The position numbers and the translations under genes were made by a program. The notes under the pieces are model-generated. The model was not told the origin of the DNA, did no database searches, and worked only from the letters and a program-made list of their open reading frames with translations. Of a stretch of 25,463 nt of DNA, positions 1 to 6,030 are shown in pieces. Each line of letters begins with the position of its first letter. The first letter of the stretch is position 1. Source of the DNA: Candidatus Rokuibacteriota bacterium (GTDB lineage: Bacteria; Methylomirabilota; Methylomirabilia; Rokubacteriales; CSP1-6). The stretch is from positions 544 through 26,006 of the forward strand of contig QHRT01000115.1 of assembly GCA_003220195.1 (NCBI GenBank), read 5' to 3'.

Positions 1-564
1 CGCCAGGGCCACGGCGAGCCGCATCCTGGTCGCACCGGTGCTCCGGGCCGCCTTGATGTAGATCAGCAATCCTCCCAGGACAGCGGAGGCGGCGAGCAGG
101 TCCGGGCGTCCGGCGACGCTCGTGACGGCTTCGGTGCCGATCGGGTGAACGGCAAACAGGGACGCCGTGAAGAACGCGGGAGCCGCGCGTGCGAACAACC
201 TCCGGGCTATCAGGGAGAAGAGGAGCGCGTTGACGTAGTGCACGAGGACATTGATCCCGTGATATCCCTGAGGACGCTCGCCGTCGGCGAGAACGGCGTA
301 GTTGAACAGATAGGACAGCGTGGTGACGGGCCGGTACAGCCCGCTGTCCAGGATGGGCGCCCAGTAGTCCTCGGTCAGGATGCGGCCGACGTTCGCGGCG
401 GTCGCTTCTCTGATCCGCAGATCGTGGAGAATCCGGGGCCTGGAGTCCTGCACCAGCGGCGCGTCGAAGGTATTCCCATACGCGGCCAGCGTGACGGCGC
501 CGAGCAACACGAACGGAAGAGCAGGCCGGAGAGGGGTTGCCCAGGCTGGCCCCGTGCGTGGCAA
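1..564 (-). CDS. TMTC-like polytopic membrane protein (N-terminal part, cut by window edge)
   Basis: An open minus-strand frame runs from a TTG at 564 to the left edge without a stop (188 codons seen), so the C-terminus is missing. Hydrophobic stretches lie near residues 16-30, 103-120, 130-140 and 156-170. Recognisable family motifs are LVQDSR (Asp40), LYRPVTTLSYLFNY (77-90), the YHGIN..VHYVNALL block (101-115), AVHPIGTEAV (138-147) and AGRPDLLAA (151-159). These match the N-terminal membrane domain of TMTC-like/DUF1736-type proteins, GT-C-fold relatives of protein O-mannosyltransferases, which in bacteria often carry C-terminal TPRs. Any TPRs would lie outside the window. The start is uncertain: an in-frame stop lies about 13 codons upstream of the TTG and no ATG is available; GGAG sits only a few bases before it. 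The gene is transcribed away from the fdrA group. The donor and acceptor substrates cannot be told. Confidence 0.75.
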   Translation of the reverse strand, partial: MPRTGPAWATPLRPALPFVLLGAVTLAAYGNTFDAPLVQDSRPRILHDLRIREATAANVGRILTEDYWAPILDSGLYRPVTTLSYLFNYAVLADGERPQGYHGINVLVHYVNALLFSLIARRLFARAAPAFFTASLFAVHPIGTEAVTSVAGRPDLLAASAVLGGLLIYIKAARSTGATRMRLAVALA

Positions 565-733
565 GAGCTCCGGGCCGTGCGTCGTGTGGGGGCGCGCAAT
601 GGTATGGATCCGTTACGGTGAACGAGCCGCGGAGCGTGCTGAAGGTCGTATGAACATACGACGAATCATACGCGCCTCGCGCGGGTCGAGGCCCCCCTTG
701 CCTGAGGCGCATTTCTTCGACAAGCTTCTGATC
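565..733. promoter_or_regulatory. Divergent intergenic region with operator-like palindrome
   Basis: This gap separates the minus-strand membrane protein from the plus-strand fdrA group. At 646-661 it holds a perfect inverted repeat, TCGTATGAACATACGA (7-bp arms, 2-bp centre), followed by another CATACG half-site at 667-672. The AT content around it is higher than in the neighbouring genes. The form suits a dimeric repressor of the GntR or TetR kind. An ATG inside the palindrome (650) is in frame with fdrA and is a possible alternative start, but the extra 28 residues do not look like the family N-terminus. I see no convincing -35/-10 pair. Confidence 0.5.
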
Positions 734-1660
734 GTGCCCGTCTTCAATCTCCTCCGGCAGAGCTTTTACCAGGATTCCGTCACGTTGATGCGTCTCACCC
801 GGGATCTGGAATCGCTGCCCGGCGTCGAGCGCGCGTCCGCGATGATGGGTACGCCGCACAATCGTGAGCTGCTGCGCGAGGCAGGCCTCCTGACGGCCGA
901 GGGCGAGCGCGCCGCCGCGACGGACTTGATCATTGCGGTGATCGCCGACGAGCGTCAGAACGCCGAGCGCGCGCAGGCCGCGGCGGAGGCGGCGCTCACC
1001 ACGCGACGTGAGACCGAGGCCTCGACGAGCGGCTGGCGTCCGCGCACGCTCGAGGGTGCGCTTCGGGCGCTGCCCGGCGCGAATCTCGCGCTGATCTCGG
1101 TGCCGGGCGAGTACGCGGGCGCGGAAGCTCACCGCGCGCTGGACGCCGGCCTCCACGTGATGCTCTTCAGCGACAACGTCCCCCTCGACACCGAGATCCA
1201 GCTGAAACGCTTCGCCGTCGAGCGCGATCTCTTCCTGATGGGACCGGACTGCGGCACCGCGATCGTCGACGGCGTTCCGCTCGGCTTCGCGAACGCCGTG
1301 CCGCGAGGTCGCATCGGCATCGCCGCCGCGTCGGGAACCGGGCTGCAGGAAGTGAGCGTGCTCGTCGCCCTCGCCGGTGAAGGCGTGTCCCAGGCGATCG
1401 GCCTCGGTGGGCGCGATCTCACGGACCAGGTCGGCGGTCTGATGGCGGAACGCGCGCTCGACGCGCTCGCGCGTGACAGCGACACGACCATCGTCTGCCT
1501 CATCGGCAAGCCCCCGGGCGCGCGCGTCGCGACGCGGCTCGAGGAGCGCGTCGCTGCGCTCGGCAAGCCCTGCGTCGTCCACTTCGCCGGTGAGCGAGCC
1601 TCGGGCGCGTTCGAGCACGCCGCGGCCACGCTGGAGCTCGCATGGTGGACGATGCGGTGA
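734..1660 (+). CDS. fdrA: FdrA-type acyl-CoA synthetase-like protein, N-terminal and middle domains (split gene, part 1)
   Basis: The protein resembles FdrA (AllF), which is related to the succinyl-CoA synthetase alpha chain; in E. coli FdrA is part of oxamate carbamoyltransferase. The N-terminal signature SFYQDSVTLMRLTRDLE is followed by a Rossmann-type CoA-binding region and the hallmark block GPDCGTAIVDGVPLGFANAV, then GIAAASGTGLQEV and IGLGGRDLTDQVGG. I chose the GTG at 734 because it puts the conserved N-terminus about 12 residues from the start; ATG 650 is in frame, has AAGG four bases upstream and would add 28 residues over a palindrome. At 1660 the frame stops after LELAWWTMR, where single-chain FdrA continues into its C-terminal domain. 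That domain is encoded in the next frame from 1642. E. coli FdrA is about 555 aa; here the two parts total about 486 aa (514 with the 650 start). Confidence 0.8.
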   Translation: MPVFNLLRQSFYQDSVTLMRLTRDLESLPGVERASAMMGTPHNRELLREAGLLTAEGERAAATDLIIAVIADERQNAERAQAAAEAALTTRRETEASTSGWRPRTLEGALRALPGANLALISVPGEYAGAEAHRALDAGLHVMLFSDNVPLDTEIQLKRFAVERDLFLMGPDCGTAIVDGVPLGFANAVPRGRIGIAAASGTGLQEVSVLVALAGEGVSQAIGLGGRDLTDQVGGLMAERALDALARDSDTTIVCLIGKPPGARVATRLEERVAALGKPCVVHFAGERASGAFEHAAATLELAWWTMR

Positions 1661-2178
1661 GATCGATGGCCGCCGGTCAGCGGTTCGTCCGCGGCGTGTA
1701 CGCCGGCGGCACTCTCGCCTACGAGGCGATCACGTTGCTCTCCGCACGACTCGCCGGCGTCGCGGCCGAGCCGACCGGCGGCGGCACCGGCCATCGCGTG
1801 GTCGATCTCGGCGACGATCGGTTCACCGTCGGTCGTCCGCATCCCATGATCGACGGGACGCTGCGGCGAGAATGGATCGAGACGGAAGGGCGCGATCCCG
1901 AGACCGCCGTGCTCCTGCTGGACGTCGTCCTCGGCTACGGCGCGCATCCCGATCCGGCCGGCGAGCTCGTGCCCGCGATCGAGCGCGCGGTCTCCTCGGC
2001 GCGGGCCACCGGCCGTTCGCTCGCCGTCGTGGCAAGCGTGTGCGGGACCGATCGCGATCCACAGTCACGCGCAGCGCAGGTCGCGGCACTGCGCCGGAGC
2101 GGTGTCGCCGTGATGCCGTCGAATGCCCAGGCCGCCCGCCTCGCGGCGCTGATCGGCGAGCGGCGCGCGGGGCGATGA
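1642..2178 (+). CDS. fdrA: FdrA C-terminal domain as a separate overlapping ORF (split gene, part 2)
   Basis: 178 aa, ATG start inside the end of the preceding ORF (19-nt overlap, different frame), with GGAG five bases upstream, so it could be translated on its own by coupling. The sequence matches the C-terminal domain of FdrA: GQRFVRGVYAGGTLAYEA near residue 12, VGRPHPMIDGTLRREWIE in the middle, then LLLDVVLGYGAHPDPAGEL and a final Rossmann-like segment ending VMPSNAQAARLAAL. In E. coli this is part of one polypeptide. The boundary could be a natural gene split, a one-base frameshift, or a larger deletion that also removed part of the usual interdomain linker. It lies 21 nt before the DUF1116 gene and is almost certainly cotranscribed with it. 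Confidence 0.75.
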   Translation: MVDDAVRSMAAGQRFVRGVYAGGTLAYEAITLLSARLAGVAAEPTGGGTGHRVVDLGDDRFTVGRPHPMIDGTLRREWIETEGRDPETAVLLLDVVLGYGAHPDPAGELVPAIERAVSSARATGRSLAVVASVCGTDRDPQSRAAQVAALRRSGVAVMPSNAQAARLAALIGERRAGR

Positions 2179-2199
2179 TGTGAGCGAGCGACTCCATCG

Positions 2200-3645
2200 G
2201 TGACGCCCCCGACCTTCGAGAATTCCAAACGGCGTTCGCGCTCGTCTCCACTCGGCGGAGACGTCCGCGTGGTCAACGTCGGGCTCCCGCTCTTTGCGGA
2301 AACACTCGATCGGCTCGGCGTTCCCGTCACCCATCTCGACTGGCGGCCGCCCGCCGGTGGCGATCTCCGCGTCGTGAGACTCCTCGCCCGGCTCGAGGCC
2401 TGCCGCGAACGGATCGATCGCGCCAACGCCATCGCGTTCGACCGCCTGGTCAACGGCGAGCCGATCCTGGTCGATTGCGTCCCGGCGCACGAGGCGCTCG
2501 GCCTCGGCGATCGCGTCGTGCTCCACGCCGGACCGCCGCTCGAATGGGACCGCGCGTGCGAGCCGATGCGCGCCGCAGTGTTGTGCGCCGTGCGCTACGA
2601 GGGCTGGGCCACCCAGGATACGGAGGCCGCTCGCCTGGTCGATCGCGGCGACGTCCGGCTGGAGCCGTGTCATCGTGCGGGCGCCGTCGGCCCGATGACC
2701 GGAATCGTCACGCGCTCCATGCCCGTCTTCGTCGTCGAGAACCGACGCCACGGCAACCGAGCCTGCACGACGATCAACGAAGGGCTCGGCAAAGTGCTGC
2801 GGTTCGGCGCGACGGACGACACCGTCGTCGCGCGCCTCCGCTGGCTCGCGACGGAAGCCGGGCCGCTTCTCGGCGCGGCGCTCCGCCAGACCGGCGGCAT
2901 CGACCTTCGCACGCTCATGGCGCAGGCCGTCCGGATGGGCGACGAGATGCACCAGCGAAACGTCGCCGCGTCCTCGCTGCTGGCGCGCGCGCTGATGAAG
3001 CCGCTCGCGGAGGTCGCGCGCGACGGAGCCGCTCACGCGCGGCTGGCGGCGTTCGTCGCCGGCAACGATCAGTTCTTCCTGAACATCGCGATGGCCGCGG
3101 GGAAAGCGCTGGCGGATCCGGCGACCGGCGTCCCCGGCTCGACGCTCGTGACGGTGATGGCCCGCAACGGCACGGACTTCGGCATTCGTGTCGCCGCTCT
3201 CGGGGATCGCTGGTTCACGGCGCCGGTGCTGACACCGGTCGGCCTCTACTTCGCGGGCTTCGGACCGGACGACGCCAACCCCGACATGGGCGACAGCGCA
3301 ATCGTCGAGACGATCGGACTCGGCGGGGGCGCGATGGCGGCGTCGCCGGCGGTGGCCCGCTTCGTCGGCGCCGGCGGCGTCGAAGAAGCGCGCCGGGTGA
3401 CCGTGGAGATCAGCGAGATCACGGTCGGCGAGCATCCGCACTTCCGCGTACCCGCGCTGGACGAGCGCGGCACGCCGGCCGGCATCGACGTGCGGCGGGT
3501 CGTCGAGACCGGGATCACCCCGCTGATCAACACCGGCATCGCGGGCCGGATCGCCGGGACGGGGCAGATCGGGGCCGGTGTCGTCCGGGCTCCACTCGCG
3601 TGCTTCACGGCGGCGCTCGAGCAGCTGGTCGCCGAGGCGGGATGA
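2200..3645 (+). CDS. DUF1116 family protein (AllG/YlbE-like, putative carbamoyltransferase partner of FdrA)
   Basis: 481 aa from GTG 2200. A second in-frame GTG at 2269 has GGAG eight bases upstream and begins right at the conserved VVNVGLPLFAETLDRLG, so it may be the true start. DUF1116 landmarks in order: LDWRPPAGGD, VLHAGPPLEWDRACEPMRAA, YEGWATQDTEAARL, PCHRAGAVGPMTGIVTRSMP, NEGLGKVLRFGA, QAVRMGDEMHQRNVAASSLL and the C-terminal GITPLINTGIAGRIAGTGQI. The family member AllG (YlbE) of E. coli works with FdrA/AllF and AllH (DUF2877) as oxamate carbamoyltransferase in anaerobic allantoin breakdown. Here FdrA parts precede it directly, but I see no DUF2877 gene or carbamate kinase in the window, so the substrate is open. 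Function is inferred from family and context. Confidence 0.85.
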   Translation: MTPPTFENSKRRSRSSPLGGDVRVVNVGLPLFAETLDRLGVPVTHLDWRPPAGGDLRVVRLLARLEACRERIDRANAIAFDRLVNGEPILVDCVPAHEALGLGDRVVLHAGPPLEWDRACEPMRAAVLCAVRYEGWATQDTEAARLVDRGDVRLEPCHRAGAVGPMTGIVTRSMPVFVVENRRHGNRACTTINEGLGKVLRFGATDDTVVARLRWLATEAGPLLGAALRQTGGIDLRTLMAQAVRMGDEMHQRNVAASSLLARALMKPLAEVARDGAAHARLAAFVAGNDQFFLNIAMAAGKALADPATGVPGSTLVTVMARNGTDFGIRVAALGDRWFTAPVLTPVGLYFAGFGPDDANPDMGDSAIVETIGLGGGAMAASPAVARFVGAGGVEEARRVTVEISEITVGEHPHFRVPALDERGTPAGIDVRRVVETGITPLINTGIAGRIAGTGQIGAGVVRAPLACFTAALEQLVAEAG

Positions 3646-3732
3646 GCCGCCGCACCGGCACGCCGAGGGCGAGCCGTGCTCGTTTCACACGAGGCCCCGG
3701 CCGGTGTTTCAACGGGTGACGGGGGAGGTGTG

Positions 3733-4257
3733 ATGGAAGACCCCTTCGACGCCCTGGTGGCCGCGCATCATCCGGAGATCCGGCGGTATCTCCTCCGGCT
3801 GACGGCCCGCGCCAGCGAGGCCGACGATCTCGCGCAGGAGACGTTTCTGCGCGCGTACCGCGCGTACCGGTCGCTGCCTTCCGGCGCGAACACTCGCGCC
3901 TGGCTGTTCGCGATCGCGACCAATCTCTTTCGCAATCACTTCCGATCCGAGCGCCGCCGGGCACGCATGCAGGCGGTGGTCCACGTCGCGGCGCCCGCGC
4001 GTCACGGGGAGAGCGCGGAGAACGAGATCGCCTTCCAGGAAACGCGGGCCGTGATCGACGGAGTGGTCGCCGGCCTGCCCGTCAAGCAACGCATGGCCTT
4101 CGTCCTTCGCAAGATCCACGACCTCGAATACGACGCGATCGGCCAGAGCCTGCACTGCTCGGCGGACAGCGCCCGGGCGCACGTGTTCCAGGCGCTGCGC
4201 AAGATTCGCCGGACGCTGGACCTGACTGCGACGCCGCGCACGGAGACAGTCCCATGA
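3733..4257 (+). CDS. ECF-type RNA polymerase sigma factor
   Basis: 174 aa from ATG 3733, preceded by GGGAGG at good spacing; an in-frame start further up (3676) would add 19 unremarkable residues. Region 2 is clear: FDALVAAHHPEIRRYLLRLT, then ASEADDLAQETFLRAYRA (the DLAQETF motif of sigma-2.2) and TRAWLFAIATNLFRNHFRSE (2.3-2.4). Region 4 follows a short linker: GLPVKQRMAFVLRKIHDLEY and the helix-turn-helix IGQSLHCSADSARAHVFQAL. There is no region 1 or 3, as expected for the ECF group. The stop overlaps the start of the next gene by four bases (ATGA), and that gene begins with an anti-sigma zinc motif, so the two form a sigma/anti-sigma pair. The target promoters are unknown; self-activation is common in this group. 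Confidence 0.9.
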   Translation: MEDPFDALVAAHHPEIRRYLLRLTARASEADDLAQETFLRAYRAYRSLPSGANTRAWLFAIATNLFRNHFRSERRRARMQAVVHVAAPARHGESAENEIAFQETRAVIDGVVAGLPVKQRMAFVLRKIHDLEYDAIGQSLHCSADSARAHVFQALRKIRRTLDLTATPRTETVP

Positions 4258-5309
4258 CTTCTGCCCACGCCACCTGTCGCGCGATCGAACCCACGCTCGT
4301 CGCGGCCGCGACGGGCGACGCGGACCGCGAAGCGAGCCGCCGTGTCGACAAGCACATCGCCCGGTGCGCGGCATGCCGCGCGGATTTTGCGCGGTACCGC
4401 ATGATCGAGCGCGCGGTCGGCGAGATTCGCGACGACGACTGGCAGGCTCACGACGACGACCGGGAGGCTCGCGCGCAGCTCGAGTCGCGACTCGCGGACC
4501 TCCGGCGGCGCGTGCTCGTTTACCGGATCTTCCCTTCTCCCCTCGGGAACATCCTCATCGCCCGCTCCGATCACGGTGTCGTACTCGTCGAGTACCTGGG
4601 ACGCGGCGCGACACTCGAGGCCTCGCGGCTCGGACGTCGCCAGGACGTTGACATGGTGGAGCACGGCGCGGAGCGTTCCGCGGACGGAACGGAGCGTTCC
4701 GCGGACGGAACGGAGCGTTCCGCGGACGGCGCGGAGCGTTCCGCGGACGGAACGGAGATCGCCGCGCTCCATCGCGAGCTCCTCGACTATCTCGCCGGGC
4801 GACGCATGAGGCTCGGCTGGCCGCTCGACTTCCGGCTGGCGCGCGGCGACTTCGACCGACGTGTGCTGGAGGCGACGGCCGCGATCCCGTACGGCGCGGT
4901 GACGTCGTACGCGCGTGTCGCGTCCGCGATCGGTCAGCCGACCGCGTCGCGCGCGGTCGCTCAGGCGCTCAGATGGAATCCGATCCCGGTGGTCGTGCCA
5001 TGCCACCGCGTGGTCGGCAGCTCCGGCGCGCTCGTCGGGTACGCGGGCGACAAGACCGATCTGAAGCAGCGACTGCTCGCAATCGAGGGCGTGCGCACGC
5101 GGCGCACGGCGCACGACTACGCCATCGCGCGCGACGCGATGTACGCGCGCCTGGAAGACGAGCGCGAGTACTGCGTCCCGAGCTGCCCGGGGCTCTCCTC
5201 GACATCGCTCGCCAGGCTCACGCTCTACGGGACGCGCGAGACCGCCGAGGCGAGCGGTCTCACGCCCTGCTCCACCTGCCGGCCGGATCTGCATCCGCTC
5301 GCGGTCTGA
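4254..5309 (+). CDS. Fusion protein: zinc-binding anti-sigma domain + Ogt alkyltransferase + C-terminal Ada-type Cys4 domain
   Basis: 351 aa with three recognisable parts. Residues 1-50 resemble a zf-HC2/ZAS anti-sigma domain with H34-x3-C38-x2-C41. Residues about 85-275 are a methylated-DNA-protein cysteine methyltransferase: the N-terminal fold begins at FPSPLGNILIARSD, and the catalytic part has AIPYGAVTSYARVASAIGQP, NPIPVVVPCHRVVG with acceptor Cys250, and LVGYAGDKTDLKQRLLAIEG. Residues about 300-348 carry C307-x3-C311-x27-C339-x2-C342 in YCVPSCP...GLTPCSTCRPD, close to the zinc-binding methyl-phosphotriester acceptor domain of Ada (C-x3-C-x26-C-x2-C in E. coli), but at the opposite end from Ada. 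No membrane segment is seen, so the protein is probably cytoplasmic. A 28-residue repeat (140-167) splits the Ogt domain. The ATGA overlap with the sigma gene implies stoichiometric partners. Likely role, inferred: an alkylation-repair enzyme that also holds the sigma factor and frees it after methylation. Confidence 0.85.
   Translation: MTSAHATCRAIEPTLVAAATGDADREASRRVDKHIARCAACRADFARYRMIERAVGEIRDDDWQAHDDDREARAQLESRLADLRRRVLVYRIFPSPLGNILIARSDHGVVLVEYLGRGATLEASRLGRRQDVDMVEHGAERSADGTERSADGTERSADGAERSADGTEIAALHRELLDYLAGRRMRLGWPLDFRLARGDFDRRVLEATAAIPYGAVTSYARVASAIGQPTASRAVAQALRWNPIPVVVPCHRVVGSSGALVGYAGDKTDLKQRLLAIEGVRTRRTAHDYAIARDAMYARLEDEREYCVPSCPGLSSTSLARLTLYGTRETAEASGLTPCSTCRPDLHPLAV
4671..4754. 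repeat. 21-bp tandem repeat, four copies, inside the alkyltransferase fusion gene
   Basis: Four consecutive 21-bp units begin GAGCGTTCCGCGGACGGA; copies 1, 2 and 4 are identical and copy 3 differs at two bases (ending GGCGCG instead of GAACG-type). Each unit codes for ERSADGT (ERSADGA in copy 3), so length changes would stay in frame. Within a unit, CGTTCCG and CGGAACG are inverted with a 4-nt spacer, so each identical copy can form a small hairpin. The repeat lies between the N-terminal fold and catalytic half of the Ogt domain, a place that can tolerate a loop. Confidence 0.95.
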
Positions 5310-5380
5310 TCGCCGGCCCCGCGCCGCCGCCGCGTCGTCGTTCCGTCTTTCACGTTCTTCTTCGTCCGGTGTCACACGGG

Positions 5381-5770
5381 ATGAGATCGCGCGAGCGCCG
5401 CTCGCCAAGGGTCGATGATTCCGCGGCACCGGGAAAGCTGCTCGTCTCACTGATCGTCGCGATCGTGCCGTTCGGTGCGGTGATCCTCTGCTTGAAGCTC
5501 GTGGAGCGCGCGCAGCGTTCGCGAGACGAGGCGCTCGCGCGACAGGTCGCGCTCACGGACGCCATCCACGAGCGTCTCGGCGCAGTCGTCGCGCCCGTCG
5601 TCCGCAAGCGTCCGTGGGGGCCGTGGCAAGTCGACATCGCGGTGCCGCTCAAGAATCCCGAGACGGTGAGAGCGGTGGTTGCGGTCACCCAGGAAATGTG
5701 GGACGCGCACAGAGCGGACGACGCCGCGAGTCTCCGGCTCGTGCTGACCCCGCAGGAGCGGGCCGCATGA
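5381..5770 (+). CDS. Small hypothetical protein with one membrane segment
   Basis: 129 aa from ATG 5381, 71 nt after the alkyltransferase fusion. A basic, polar N-terminus (residues 1-19) precedes one strongly hydrophobic segment, LLVSLIVAIVPFGAVILCLK (20-39), then a mostly helical, charged soluble region with VDIAVPLKNPETVRAVVAVT near residues 88-107. It looks like a single-pass membrane protein anchored by its N-terminus. I do not recognise the family. The stop overlaps the next ORF by four bases (ATGA), which supports cotranslation. A relation to the sigma-factor operon upstream is possible from position only. Confidence 0.6.
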   Translation: MRSRERRSPRVDDSAAPGKLLVSLIVAIVPFGAVILCLKLVERAQRSRDEALARQVALTDAIHERLGAVVAPVVRKRPWGPWQVDIAVPLKNPETVRAVVAVTQEMWDAHRADDAASLRLVLTPQERAA

Positions 5771-6030
5771 CGACCGAATTCGGACTCGAGTGCCTGGTCT
5801 CCGAGCGGCTCCGAGAGCTCCGCGAGGCGGCGCAGCGTTCCGCGCTGGCGAAACGGGTGACGCGACCACGTGTCAGCGCGCGCGCCGGTCGGCCGCTGGC
5901 TGATCCGGCTCGGGACGCTGGCTGTCGGAGCGGCAGCGACAGCATGACCGCCGCGGGACGGTTCCGCGCAAGCGTCGCCGGGATCAGAGCGAGTCGGACG
6001 CGAAGCCGCGACGCAGCGTGTTCTCGGTGA
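5767..6030 (+). CDS. Small hypothetical ORF, probably frameshifted at a GC run
   Basis: 87 aa as read, starting MTTEFGLECLVSERLRELRE, with an ATGA overlap to the preceding gene. As it stands, it reads through an Arg/Ser-rich tail and overlaps the 3' end of the convergent putA by 47 bp. If the frame shifts at the GCGCGCGCGC tract (about 5876-5885), the product instead ends in GRWLIRLGTLAVGAAATA with a stop at 5945-5947, about 40 bp short of putA. That ending looks like a normal short protein tail, and one missing GC dinucleotide would restore it. The function is not recognised. Confidence 0.45.
   Translation: MTTEFGLECLVSERLRELREAAQRSALAKRVTRPRVSARAGRPLADPARDAGCRSGSDSMTAAGRFRASVAGIRASRTRSRDAACSR

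Noticed and set aside
380..733. Extension of fdrA to a start at 380
   Set aside because: It would overlap the clear membrane-protein frame on the other strand, and the extra sequence has no FdrA resemblance.
2065..3441. Minus-strand open frame of 458 codons opposite the DUF1116 gene
   Set aside because: No family features; the plus strand carries an unambiguous DUF1116 sequence.
4671..4754. Direct repeats considered as a CRISPR array
   Set aside because: The units abut with no spacers, have a 21-bp in-frame period and code for a peptide repeat; no cas genes are nearby.
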